DNA of 64,000 nt. Origin: Trematomus loennbergii (taxonomy: Eukaryota > Chordata > Actinopteri > Perciformes > Nototheniidae). Below, piece after piece: positions 10,197-19,333 of this stretch; positions within the stretch are counted from its first letter, which is position 1; each line of letters starts with the position of its first letter. Under the pieces are notes generated by a model. It was not told the origin of the DNA. It made no database searches and was given only the letters and a program-made list of their open reading frames with translations. A program made the position numbers and the translations under genes. The DNA lies in the NCBI GenBank assembly GCA_012861695.1, contig JAAOOA010000186.1, positions 79,501-143,500 on the forward strand, given 5' to 3'.

Positions 10197-12554
10197 CTGG
10201 AAAAAATTATCAAAATAAAACATTGGAAATTAAATCATCGACTAGTCTCAATGTATGATTTTGCCATTTTCATAAAATGTACTGACTGGATGTTGAGGAT
10301 GTTCTGCCTTCAGTTTTTCAGCCAACGGTCCAACATACAGCTCCCTGAGAGGCAGCATTTTATCGCTGAACTCCATCTCCACGAGCTTCTTTGGTGTGGT
10401 GTGAAGATGCTCAGCCTTGACAAAGCATGCCATGAAACTGGTGACCACTTCAAGCTGCTTGTCATGTAGCTTGTGGACAAGGGTTTGGCTGCCCTGTGAA
10501 TAATTATGGCATGTTAATCCAAAATACAACAATTATATTATCATACACAGACGTGACTTGGAGTCGAGGGTCAGTTCTGACTCCTATCTTCGTCATACAA
10601 GGATAGGTTAATTATGTTCATTTCTCAGAGATTGATTATTCACTTAATGTGAACACACCTGGAACACCATAACATACTCCTTCAAGATGGGGAGGACGCC
10701 AAGGTAAACACTCAGATAAAGGTTTGTGTTAAGGCTCTCGAACCAGAGCTTCTTTACCACCCTCTCTTTTCGGTCTTTCCCAACTTGCGTCATTCCTGGA
10801 AGAAATGTAATTAAAAAAGGGTTTTGGGCTACATAGTATACTGTGTTTCCCAAAAAAGAAAAACACAAGAGGAATTATCAGATAACATGTTGTGGGCGGA
10901 ACTGATCAGAAAATATTAGGTCCATTTCAAGACTTTTACCTTTTTTTCTGAGGTCCTGGTGAAAGAACTGGTCCTGGCCTTTGCCCGCTCACCAACTCCA
11001 TGGTCCTTGTAAATCTCCTCTAGGATATCCATGTAGAGGTTCTGGTCTGCACGATTGAGGAAACCAAAATACAGTACCTTGTATGCAGGCAACATTCGGC
11101 GAGTGCTGATGCCCACATCGTACGCTGAAAGCCACCGATGAGCCGTAAACCTCTGTGGGTTGGTGCCTGGAATGCACATGAATTCACAAACCTCCATCAG
11201 ATAATTCACCTGAAAACAAGCAGAACATGGGCTGACACTTATTAGGCCTATTTGTCATTATGCAATGAGTATTTCCAGTGGAGGCGTATCCACAATACCT
11301 GGTCTGAAGCCCACAGGTGGTCTGTGTGAAGGTCTGTGAAGAGCTGCTCAAGGTTGTGGCAGAAGGGGGCAGCAAACTTTTTGGCAGCATTGTGGATATG
11401 GTGGCATGAATCTCCATCTATGTCCAGCAGGTTCTGGCAGTGCTTGTCTCTTATTCTTGTCTCCAGCCCAGACTTGCTCCCTCTCATCACATTACACGAG
11501 TCCAACATCATGCTGACCATGTTTGAAAATGGGATTTGATGGTCTTTAAAAAAGGCGACTAAGGCAGTTTCCAAGTGATAAGCCGTGCCTTTAAGGACTT
11601 CGAAGGAGCCAAGGTGCTCCACCACCACATGCTTCAGCTCCTGATTGAAGTAGCTTACTAAAATTGACAACACCTTCTTGTTGGAGTTTGACGTGCTCTC
11701 ATCCAGGTTGATCGAGAATGAACTTGACCTGATTCTCTGAAACGTCCTCTCTGAGAAGGTGTGGCCCAGGCCCTGGACCATCTTGTAAGATGCAGCAGTC
11801 CGGGATAGCTTCATGTCCGCCAAAGCTGGTTTATCCAGAGCCAGTGTCTGGGCAAGCTCAACAATGACAGGAGCTGCAGATAGGGGGAGGGAATATTCTG
11901 CAATGGTTCCAAGAACCATTGCCTGGAACAACAAAAATAGTATTAGCATGTTATATGATGCCGCTTGCAAAGCACTATAGCATGTAATAAACATACTTCA
12001 TTATAAAAACAATTCAATAATTATGATTCACTGTTGATGGAGTAGGCTATTAGGGGAATTTCCTGTTCTGCTTATCAAAGTCTAGGCTTAACTATTTAAT
12101 TATCTGTGATAACTAGCACACAAACTGGCTAACCAACACTCACCTCTGCATTTGCTATCCTTTCAAACAGAGGTACTGGCACCTTCACTCTTTCCCTCAT
12201 CTGCCCTGAGTTGATGGCCCCTGCAGTGACTGGCCCTGAGTTGTTGACACTGGTACAACACTGAGTGTGGTCATAATACTCACCACCTTTTGGCTATGTT
12301 TTTCGGTTTTACAGTGTGCAAAAAGTGCATGGGAGCCCTTGGTGGAATAATTAATTTCCTTGCCGCAGAGGCTGCAACGGGCATGGCCTGGTTTCTCAAT
12401 TTTTGTGAAGAATTGCGACAAAGGGAACGCATATTCTTTTCCCCTAACCTCGTTCCTCGAGTCTAGCTTCAGCCAGGACCAGTGCCATTTGCACCTGACT
12501 CCTGCCTCTAGTTGAGCCACAGTAAGGGCATCTTCTTCCTCAAATTCTCTCATT
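9408..12554 (-). CDS. hAT-transposase-derived gene with BED zinc finger (multi-exon)
   Basis: Exons with GT/AG borders on the minus strand are 12144-12554, 11299-11922, 10940-11209, 10659-10795, about 10277-10493 (donor uncertain) and 9408-10196. Order of domains: BED zinc finger, hAT catalytic core, C-terminal hAT dimerisation region. Such proteins bind DNA in the nucleus, either as transposases or as domesticated ZBED-type factors. No hAT terminal repeats or 8-bp TSD bracket the gene, and it is split by short introns, so it may be a host (exapted) gene rather than a mobile copy. Two frame problems are visible: a change of frame inside the BED exon (about 12200-12270), and a 1-nt phase mismatch between exons 10940-11209 and 10659-10795 next to an A7 run. 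These could be decay, very short introns or sequence error. Confidence 0.72.
10277..10795 (-). CDS. Two small internal exons of the hAT-derived gene
   Basis: One exon spans 10659-10795 (MTQVGKDRKERVVKKLWFES..., helical insertion region). The other runs from 10493 (acceptor TTCACAG/GGCAGCC) to about 10277 (LVHKLHDKQLEVVTSFMACF ... LYVGPLAEKLKAEHPQHPV). The second exon's donor is not clear-cut (CAGTCA/GTACAT is the nearest GT). Both read as the alpha-helical insertion domain of hAT proteins. Confidence 0.55.
10940..11209 (-). CDS. Internal exon of the hAT-derived gene
   Basis: Exactly 90 codons between AG/GTGAATTAT and AAAAAAG/GTAAAAG. It encodes VNYLMEVCEFMCIPGTNPQR, FTAHRWLSAYDVGISTRRML and so on, with the RW pair (H-R-W) found downstream of the core in hAT-type transposases. 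Its 3' end does not match the phase of the next acceptor by one nucleotide. Confidence 0.65.
11299..11922 (-). CDS. hAT catalytic-core exon
   Basis: 208 codons between clean splice sites (acceptor TTCCAG/GCAATGG, donor GACCAG/GTATTG). Motifs expected of the hAT RNase-H-like core are present in order: SINLDESTSN (first catalytic Asp region), MMLDSCNVMRGSKSGLETRI (second Asp with M-x-G-x3-G), and GDSCHHIHNAAKKFAAPFCH (the Cys-His-x-x-His block). The frame is open over its whole length, which argues against long neutral decay. Confidence 0.78.
12144..12554 (-). CDS. BED zinc-finger exon of the hAT-derived gene
   Basis: The acceptor is TTTTCAG before AATGAGAGAATTTG, giving a start Met. The frame encodes an acidic stretch, then FFTKIEKPGHARCSLCGKEI and a His-x-x-x-x-Cys/His pair (ALFAHCKTEKH), the C-x2-C...H-x4-5-H pattern of BED fingers. 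It continues past KHSQKVV. The frame that joins the next exon (SGQMRERVKVPVPLFERIAN) is shifted by one base relative to the BED frame. The donor is GCAGAG/GTGAGT at 12143. Confidence 0.68.
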
Positions 12555-12653
12555 CTGAAAATACATTTAAGTTGGAAAGTGGTTAGTAGGCTAGGCTGCA
12601 TAGACTGGTGAAATGTGATGCTAACATAACGGGCAAGGCAAGTTCATTTGTAT

Positions 12654-13074
12654 CAGAGGTGGGAAGTAACTATACATTTACTCAAGTACTGTACTTAAGT
12701 ACAATTTTGAGGTACTTGTATTTTACTTGAGTATTTCCATGTTATGCTACTTTATACTTCTACTCTACTACATTTTAGAAGCCAATATTTAACTTTTTAC
12801 TCAACGTCATTTATCAGACAGCTTTAGTTACATAAAAAACGATTATTAAATATACATTAGGTCAAATGATGGTTAAGATATCCAGCAGCAATATATAAAG
12901 TAAATACAAATACATTTGCCAACTGTTATGAACACATTAATTAAAATACACTTTAGCTAAAAGGTAAGATTTGAAATGCAGAACTTTTACTTGTATCAGA
13001 CTATTTTTACAATTTAGTATTGCTACTTTTACTTTACTTATGTACAAAATCGGAGTACTTCTAATCTTCCTCTG
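12654..13074. mobile_element. hAT MITE with perfect 8-bp TSD
   Basis: The ends are CAGAGGTGGGAAGTA and ...TACTTCTAATCTTCCTCTG. It is 421 bp and rich in TACTTTTACTT and AAGTAC text. Exact ATTTGTAT duplications lie at 12646-12653 and 13075-13082. The interior has no gene. It inserted into an older repeat whose halves (GGCAAGTTCATTTGTAT and ATAGCACATTTCATACAC) join when the MITE is removed. That older repeat resembles a common fish LINE/SINE 3' region. Confidence 0.92.
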
Positions 13075-13082
13075 ATTTGTAT

Positions 13083-13533
13083 AGCACATTTCATACACAA
13101 TGGCAATAAAAAGCCATATTATAAACAGCAAAGGAATAGAAGGACATTTAAAGAGAAATAATTATGAGTCCCTGGCGCTTCTCCATCACCCTGACGTGAC
13201 ACATTTTTGATATTATATTATGTTATTTCAAGATGGAAAAATTATTTGTATTATTATTTTTACTTAACCTGTTGTGCGAAAATTCTTTACACTCATTCCT
13301 ATTTGTTCAAACCTCCCGGTAGATACATCCAATCAGTGTGTGAATGCCGTGCAGCCAATCACAATGCGTGACAGAAGTGGGCCGGACCCCGGGCCGGTCT
13401 GACAGCAGGCCGTGCACATCTCGTACAGTAGCCCCTTGGCTATCAATAGCTTCGCTAGCTCCCTTGGTAAGCTAAAAAACACATCAGCAGCTAACCTTAA
13501 CAACCTCATAATAACTGAAATAACAGATAGCTT
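13083..13533. other. No recognisable gene
   Basis: The beginning continues the older LINE/SINE-like repeat interrupted by the MITE. From 13370 the GC content rises (GGGCCGGACCCCGGGCCGGT), as in a promoter-proximal region, but no coding exon is evident. Confidence 0.4.
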
Positions 13534-13690
13534 ACCGTGAGAGTGTGTTCCACGTTCTGCGACAGGAATTTAGGCTCGTAGCTGCCTGTAGGGTTATACG
13601 GCTATCGACTCCGGCGTAGTTAAGTCCGAGAAGCGTAGCCGACAGGAAGAATCGCGCGCACAGCTCAGCTCGCAACCGGGACGCGCTAGC
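13534..13690 (-). promoter_or_regulatory. Candidate first non-coding exon / promoter region
   Basis: On the minus strand, a CpG-rich, gene-free stretch ends in ACTCTCACG/GTAAGCTAT, a good donor. It lies upstream of the BED exon of the hAT-derived gene, so it may be that gene's 5' untranslated exon. No TATA box is visible. This is inference from composition and one splice motif. Confidence 0.25.
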
Positions 13691-13696
13691 TGTCAT

Positions 13697-13774
13697 GATG
13701 GATTGAGATGACAGCTCCCGGGAGGAGTGTCATCTGCGCCCGCCGCCCGGGAGCTGTCATGAATCTCAATCCAT
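13697..13774. repeat. Imperfect inverted repeat
   Basis: GATGGATTGAGAT-GACAGCTCCCGGG is mirrored by CCCGGGAGCTGTCATGAATCTCAATCCATC, arms of about 26-30 nt around a 22-nt GC-rich spacer, with a 4-nt insertion in one arm. It could be a small palindromic element or a cruciform. Confidence 0.75.
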
Positions 13775-13804
13775 CTCACGACCCAAGCTCGCAGTCGCAG
13801 ATGA

Positions 13805-13821
13805 CCCCCCCCCCCCCCCCC
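13805..13821. repeat. Poly-C tract
   Basis: A run of 17 C. It is prone to length error in sequencing. Confidence 0.95.
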
Positions 13822-13931
13822 AAATATTTTTATTGCAGATCTACAAGAACCACACAAACGACCTATTTTGGTTTCAAAACGGCGAATTTCGCCGAAAGGT
13901 GACAAGTTTGCATCCTTGTAGATTGCCATAC

Positions 13932-14188
13932 CTTTCACAGATGTGAGCTTCTTTGGGGTTAAAGGCTGCCGGGTGGACTTCGGCACTGCTTCCCTGGCTC
14001 CTTTCCCGAAGCGTCTTCGTGCCCCAAACTGCCACTGCCAACTCTTTCACGAAGAGAGAGTCCCGCGTGTTAGCTTCGATATGTGACCAGACCTCTGGAC
14101 GCACTTTCATATCTTCTCCCAATTGAATGTTATACTTTACAGGTTGTTCAATGTTGGAGAATCTGAGAGGGGTACAACGTTGAATATA
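13932..14188 (-). pseudogene. BEN-domain exon with frameshift
   Basis: Acceptor CATGCAG/TATATTCAACG, donor GTGAAAG/GTATGGC. The translation gives IQLGEDMKVRPEVWSHIEA, then RDSLFVKELAVAVWGTKTLR and ERS, the core of a BEN domain (DNA- and protein-binding, nuclear chromatin regulators). The expected C-terminal part, TRQPLTPKKLTSVK, is present but in another frame. The frame change falls near 13985, right after ERSQGS. The fragment is therefore either a pseudogene or affected by an indel. Possible upstream exons are listed separately. Confidence 0.65.
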
Positions 14189-15179
14189 CTGCATGTTCAG
14201 TAGTTGTACTTGTTAGTGCACGGTATACTTGTAAACTAAACCAAATATTGACCTCATCTCCTTTTGGGGATTGACATGGTGCCAACTCATTGCCTCTGTA
14301 ATGTTATAGAGCATAAGGTGAAGACAGGTAACAGTTGCACCTCGTTGAAATCCACCCACTTGCTTTAACAGTTGAGTTTACATTTCAGAGCAGCTCTTAA
14401 GTGATCACATCATTAATAACAAGTCTTATCAGAGCAAGAAGAAGTCAGACACAAATATTTAACTTAACTAATGCCAGCTTTGTCCTTTCATTTGCACTGT
14501 TGAACATTGCAATAAACATGTCTTAACATCAGAAGGCACTTTGGAGGTAACACTAACCAATGATGGTCTTCTTTGGGCACCGGGATCTTTGACAGTAAGA
14601 GAGGAGACAAGCCACCATGTCACCAATTTGAAAAGTGATTGAAACATACGAACAAATAAAAGTAAGCATCATAAACCTTATTTTAAGTCTTACAGGCTTT
14701 CTTTCTTTATTTCATTGTCACTTTCTGTAAAAATATAAAAGATGATTAACCCCATAAAAGATCAGCTTAAAACTATTTTTATTATTTTTAGAGTTTGATG
14801 TCAAATGGATGCTGAGAGGTGCCGCTGAACTCATCGTAAAAAACATCTCTCAAAAGTTAAAAATGGCTTAGCGCTTAGCCGAGCAAGTAGAGACAGTTTA
14901 TTCCCATTTCTGGAAACTAGTCTATGAAAGTCTATACAATTATATTATGGGACAAAACTTGTTCAAACACATATTGTTTGCATCATAATTGTTCATTAGT
15001 GGAACATTATTTTAAGATAAAATGGTTCATAATTACAGAAAACATTTTATGTAATTAAATAATTCTTCAATCTTTGACTATCACATTTCTTTCAGGAATC
15101 AACCATGACAAATTCAACATGTTGATCAAATGGCATCCTATAAGGACCGTGTAATAAGAACAACACAAATCAATCTCAC

Positions 15180-15279
15180 CACTACTTTCATCTGCTGTGG
15201 GGTTCAGCTGTTTGAAAAGATGTTGCTGCAACTTGATATTTAAAACACGCAGTGTGTCACTTTCTCCTGCTCCTCCAGC
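15180..15279 (-). CDS. Possible upstream exon of the BEN gene
   Basis: 100 nt between TGTCTTAG/GCTGGAGG and AGTAGTG/GTGAGATTG. One frame reads SDTLRVLNIKLQQHLFKQLN, a plausible coiled segment. It is linked to the BEN exon by strand, order and splice signals only. Confidence 0.35.
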
Positions 15280-15638
15280 CTAAGACAGAAGGGAATATGT
15301 TATGAGGAGCTAACTTACAAGACAACTAATATTAAGTAACATCTAGTAGTTCGTTGTCTATAGTCGTAGTCCACTTGCACACATGTTGTTAATATTCAGC
15401 AATCACTGAAAGCTCGTATCTGGATGGTATATTGTAATGATGTAACTTAAACAAGTAGCAGCCTCATACCATGCAACTTTGACAAAGTACACTTAAATAT
15501 CACATCACACAATGAACTGAAACGCAGACACTTTGGGAATATAATCATTTCATGACTCAATAACAATAGAAAACGTTTATGATTTGTCTATCATAATATG
15601 CCATACATATATACTTTAACTAAAACCTTATGACTTAC

Positions 15639-15878
15639 TTTTTTGGTTTTCATTCAGTTGCACTCATTTTTCAATTTCTTGTGATAGAGGCGTTGTTTCA
15701 GCTTTGCCTCCTCAAAGAGTTGTTGAGGCACAACCGCTCCATCATCATCGGAGTCATCGGAGGAGTATATTCTCTGCATTGTTTTGTTTGTGTTGGGCAG
15801 AGTGGAGACAATTGTTTTCTTTTTTCCTCTCCTGCAATATGGCCAAGAGATCTTTTCTTTTTGCTTCTTCTGTATTTT
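15639..15878 (-). pseudogene. Possible first coding exon of the BEN gene
   Basis: Acceptor TTTCCAG/AAAATACAG, possible donor AAAAAA/GTAAGTC. One frame reads KKKTIVSTLPNTNKTMQRIY, then an acidic run SSDDSDDDGAVVPQQLFEEA and KLKQRLYHKKLKNE. Basic-then-acidic N-termini like this are common in BEN-domain proteins. The frame meets TGA just before the donor, so it is either ended early or broken. Confidence 0.35.
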
Positions 15879-16122
15879 CTGGAAACATGGATAAAAGCCA
15901 ATTAGACAAAGGCAACATCGTATAATACAACAGTAACTGAATACATTTGATCCAAGTGCTTTGTTTCAGGGTACATTTACTTTACCCCAGGGTGTCCATT
16001 TCTGGCTCTTTCTGACAACTACTAAAATACTGAGTAAAATATTGAAGGACTCTAACGTCTCGAATGACTCGAAGGACTACAGACTCACTCCACACAAGGG
16101 TGGCCATACTAAAAACACACAA

Positions 16123-16577
16123 CTAATTTTTCTGATGGTAAGCTTCGGGAACGAGTTTGTACACTCTGAGGATGGCAGTTTTAACGGAGTCATAGTCAAG
16201 ACTTTCCTCCAACGAAAGAGCAGCTACTGCTTCCTGACTTCCAGCTGGAACTGTGTCTGCCTGCTCTGCTCTCTGTCTGTTGCCTCTAACTGGAGACGTG
16301 CGAGACGGACCTTTAGTTTAGCCCCCTCTCGGGAGTCTACGGAGCTACCAGGGAATAGAGGTTCATGGCGAGGCAACGTGAGCGGTGGTGTAAACCGCCC
16401 GTCGTCCTCACTGTCACCACCCTCTGCCTGAGCAGCTGAAGGCTCCGCCTCAAGCTTCTGAGTCTTCCCAGTTTTAGGCAAAGCATCAGACGGTGCAGGC
16501 AGCACAAGATTACCCCTTTCCATCAACTCATCCACAATGACAGCCTTTAGATCTGACTCCAAATTAAAAGATGCCAT
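16123..16577 (-). pseudogene. Broken retrotransposon gag (Ty3/Gypsy-type, SCAN-like)
   Basis: Starts MASFNLESDLKAVIVDELME, the N-terminal style of fish Gypsy-type gag proteins with charged helices (REQSRQTQFQLEVRKQ). A stop follows at once. The next frame resumes with ALSLEESLDYDSVKTAILRV and YKLVPEAYHQK, the capsid or SCAN-like motif. The central part of a normal gag between these blocks is missing and the frame changes, so this is an internally deleted remnant. No protease, polymerase or integrase is visible downstream on the minus strand. Confidence 0.6.
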
Positions 16578-16656
16578 ACTCAGGTGAACTGCACTCAAAG
16601 TGTTACCTAAATGTTACACTTAAACCCACTTATAACCCCAGAATTCAAGTGAATTT

Positions 16657-16674
16657 ATCCCGGACGAGCCCCCA
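16657..16674 (-). promoter_or_regulatory. tRNA-Pro-like primer-binding site
   Basis: On the minus strand it reads TGGGGGCTCGTCCGGGAT, the classic 18-nt complement to the 3' end of tRNA-Pro used by many retroelements. It lies about 80 nt upstream of the gag start, the expected place just after a 5' LTR. Confidence 0.7.
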
Positions 16675-17027
16675 TTATATAAATATTACTATTTAATCCA
16701 CAAAATATATTTAATAGTTTTACCTACTTTAAAGATTAAGAAATATACTACAACATGCAATCAACAAATAATGTATCATGCATTCTTACAGGTTAAGATA
16801 ACACTTTATTGAGATTCACATTTATTTTCTGCAACATTAAAGTAAATTAATGCATTAATAATTATAATCCAATAATGTATATTCCATTTTAGTACTTTAA
16901 GTACATTTTGATGCAAATACATTTGAACTATTACTTAGGTTTACTTTACCTAAACATCTTACTTTATTCACGACTTGAATAACTTTATGAATGTGTTACG
17001 GTCCCCGATATGAGGACCACAGTAACA
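16675..17027 (-). mobile_element. Candidate 5' LTR
   Basis: Bounded on one side by the primer-binding site and on the other by TGTTACTGTGGTCC (minus strand), a TG-starting terminus like many Gypsy LTRs. It is 353 bp and AT-rich. A second LTR is not visible, so the assignment depends on position. The inner end (TATATAA) lacks the usual CA. Confidence 0.4.
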
Positions 17028-17036
17028 GTTATGATA

Positions 17037-17109
17037 CCTGTATGGTGCAGGTGAAACAGAAGTAATGAGGACACGTTGTGTTCAGTTTCCTTCCAGATTA
17101 CTTCTGAGG
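17037..17109. repeat. 73-bp direct repeat, copy A
   Basis: The segment starting CCTGTATGGTGCAGGTGAAA is repeated at 18233-18305 with two differences. It lies just outside the candidate LTR. It may mark a duplicated insertion site or a tandem duplication. Confidence 0.85.
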
Positions 17110-17458
17110 TTGTTTTATTACACAAATCATATAAACATATTAATTATCTTATGCATTTCAGTTTCGACTTACATTCCTCAATAACCATTCACATACCTTC
17201 ACTCTGTCTGTATGTTACTCTTTTATGTGATAAACACATAGGCCTATGTCGAATTGAATTTCACATTCAATAAAATCTGTGTACCTTAAATACATTTGTA
17301 TACAGTATTAACCAGTATTTAATACTACTCTTCTTTTACTTTCACTTAAAAGTAGTATTTCATGACCCCTCTAACCTGTCATGTTGACTATTTACCTTCT
17401 GCCTTAATGGCAGGTCACTAAAATGCATTACTGAAACATATTTAAGTGTAACAAACAA

Positions 17459-17904
17459 CAGGGTTTCATACACTTTTTCACCAATGATTTTCCATGACTT
17501 CTCAGGACCTTTACCTAATTTTCCATGCGGTACCACTGAAAATGGTTTATTTGAACATGGAACAGGAAAATAAGGTCTGCATATGAAACATGTTGTTCCT
17601 ATCTAAAACAAATCCAATAGGCTTACTAGCTTTCTACACGCTAAAGCAACTAAAATCTCTCACCAGCAAAACCCTCGTCAGTTAAATGCATTTTATGTTT
17701 CATTACTATACGATACAGTATTTATTATCATTATAGTATTACTATTTCGGCTATTAGCTCAAATATAATTATATTTGATGCAACTTTGGTTACATTTCCA
17801 TGACTTTTCCAAAACTTTGGGAAAAATATCGTTTTCCAGGGCCTGGAATTAGCATTTTGAATTTCCATGACTTTTCCAGGTTTTTAATGACCGTAGGAAC
17901 CCTG
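17459..17904. mobile_element. hAT-like MITE
   Basis: The ends are CAGGGTTTCATAC... and ...CGTAGGAACCCTG, with internal repeats of TTTCCATGACTTTTCCAGG, a pattern that I know from widespread fish hAT MITEs. The flanks do not show a clean 8-bp duplication. Confidence 0.6.
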
Positions 17905-18232
17905 AAACAACCTTACTGTTTTACCAACAGTAACTAACTTATAACCCTTACAAAGTACATATTTATTACAAACTCACAATCACTATACATGCATGTAAAT
18001 ACTCAGTGTACGGGAGCCTTCAGATATACTGACAAACTTGTATCCTTACTGCGTCAGATCACGTTGTCCCCAAAATGGCGCCGTACCGGGGAAGCTAGGC
18101 TAATACACACACTCTATTTAACGGTTTTACATGTAAACAGCGCTACAAAGTCTTTAACTGTTAGCGGGCCGTTACATATTATCTTCGCAAACCTTATGGG
18201 GGATTCATTGTGATTTATGCACAGTTTACCAA

Positions 18233-18305
18233 CCTGTATGGTGCAGGTGAAACAGAAGAAATGAGGACACGTTGTGTTCAGTTTCCTTCCAGATTACTAC
18301 TGAGG
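18233..18305. repeat. 73-bp direct repeat, copy B
   Basis: Partner of 17037-17109. The interval between copies (about 1.1 kb) holds the MITE and gene-free sequence, including a CpG-containing AAAATGGCGCC stretch near 18074. Confidence 0.85.
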
Positions 18306-18779
18306 AAACCCCGGGAACGTCCGTCGCTTTAATCGGTCCCCCGGAACCATTGAATCGAACACAAACGTTCCGCCTCACTACTTACTGCATCTATCGACCC
18401 CGTTAGTGAAATGAAAATAACAGATGTACAAAATAAATGCATGTTCTAACTCTAAATAATAATAATAATTATATTAATGTGGTCACACATCCCAGGGGTG
18501 CCACAAATGCAGGACTTTTACACTGTAATATCACTATTTTCTACCTAATTAAAATATCTTAGTCGGATAAATCATCCAACACTATGACTGTACAAGGCAT
18601 GTATTTCACAATAAAAACCGTGTTAAAAAATAAGGTAATATCCTCTATATATAACCCAGAAGGATGAAGTGCTCTGACAAACAGTGCCATCTTTGTGCAA
18701 AATGAATATTGCCATACAGGAATGAAAAGTCAATAAATAAACATGTTGTTAAAACTCACACGTTTTTGTTGTTTGTCAC
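18306..18779. other. No recognisable gene
   Basis: Moderately GC-rich at first, then AT-rich. I see no domain or repeat that I can name. Confidence 0.45.
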
Positions 18780-19092
18780 ATGTTGTTGCACGTCACAAAG
18801 CGTGCACCGCCCGCGCAGAATGTAATGCTTACAGGTCTTTGGTTTGGTTCCCATGAGTCTGTCGTGTCTATTTTTCTCAGACCCTTTGTTGATCAGGCAA
18901 AAACATTGGCATCCAAAGGTGTCTTGGAGGGAAAATGGAACCTGTGTGAACAGCAAAGCTGTTGGACTTTGTTTCTGTGTAGACTCAAAGGCAAGACCTA
19001 CAATGCAAAACACCACACAGTTTAATGGGTACTTTGGTTGCGGCTTCTGTCTACATCCTGGTACTCTAATAGAGAAACAGGTGACAGGGTAG
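18780..19092 (+). pseudogene. Decayed DNA-transposase fragment (TNP2/CACTA-like)
   Basis: One frame has NVMLTGLWFGSHESVVSIFL RPFVDQAKTL, the next has ARPTMQNTTQFNGYFGCGFC LHPGT. These match blocks (GLWF...FL.PFV; QFNGYYGC..CLHPG) that I recall from TNP2-like transposase proteins common in fish genomes. At least one frameshift separates them. The competing 140-codon minus-strand frame over the same region has no recognisable domain and is rejected. The superfamily name is from memory of motifs. Confidence 0.5.
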
Positions 19093-19333
19093 AGCAGAAA
19101 TGCATGATTTAAAAAATGGTGAACAGACGCACATTTGTTACTTTCCAAACGCACATGAGAGGGACTAGTATTGCTCATTGGTTGTCATACTGTAGCTTGT
19201 ATTTAGCTGTAATCTTCCTGAAAGCACCAGCTAAAACTATGATCAGCTGCACTGTTTGGTTTCCCTTCGAGGAAAACAAATGCTGCTGTCAAAACATTTT
19301 GTAAATATATTGCAACATACAGAGCCCCTAAGG

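Noticed and set aside
18756..19178. 140-codon minus-strand frame
   Set aside because: The plus strand of the same region carries recognisable transposase motifs; the minus frame has none.
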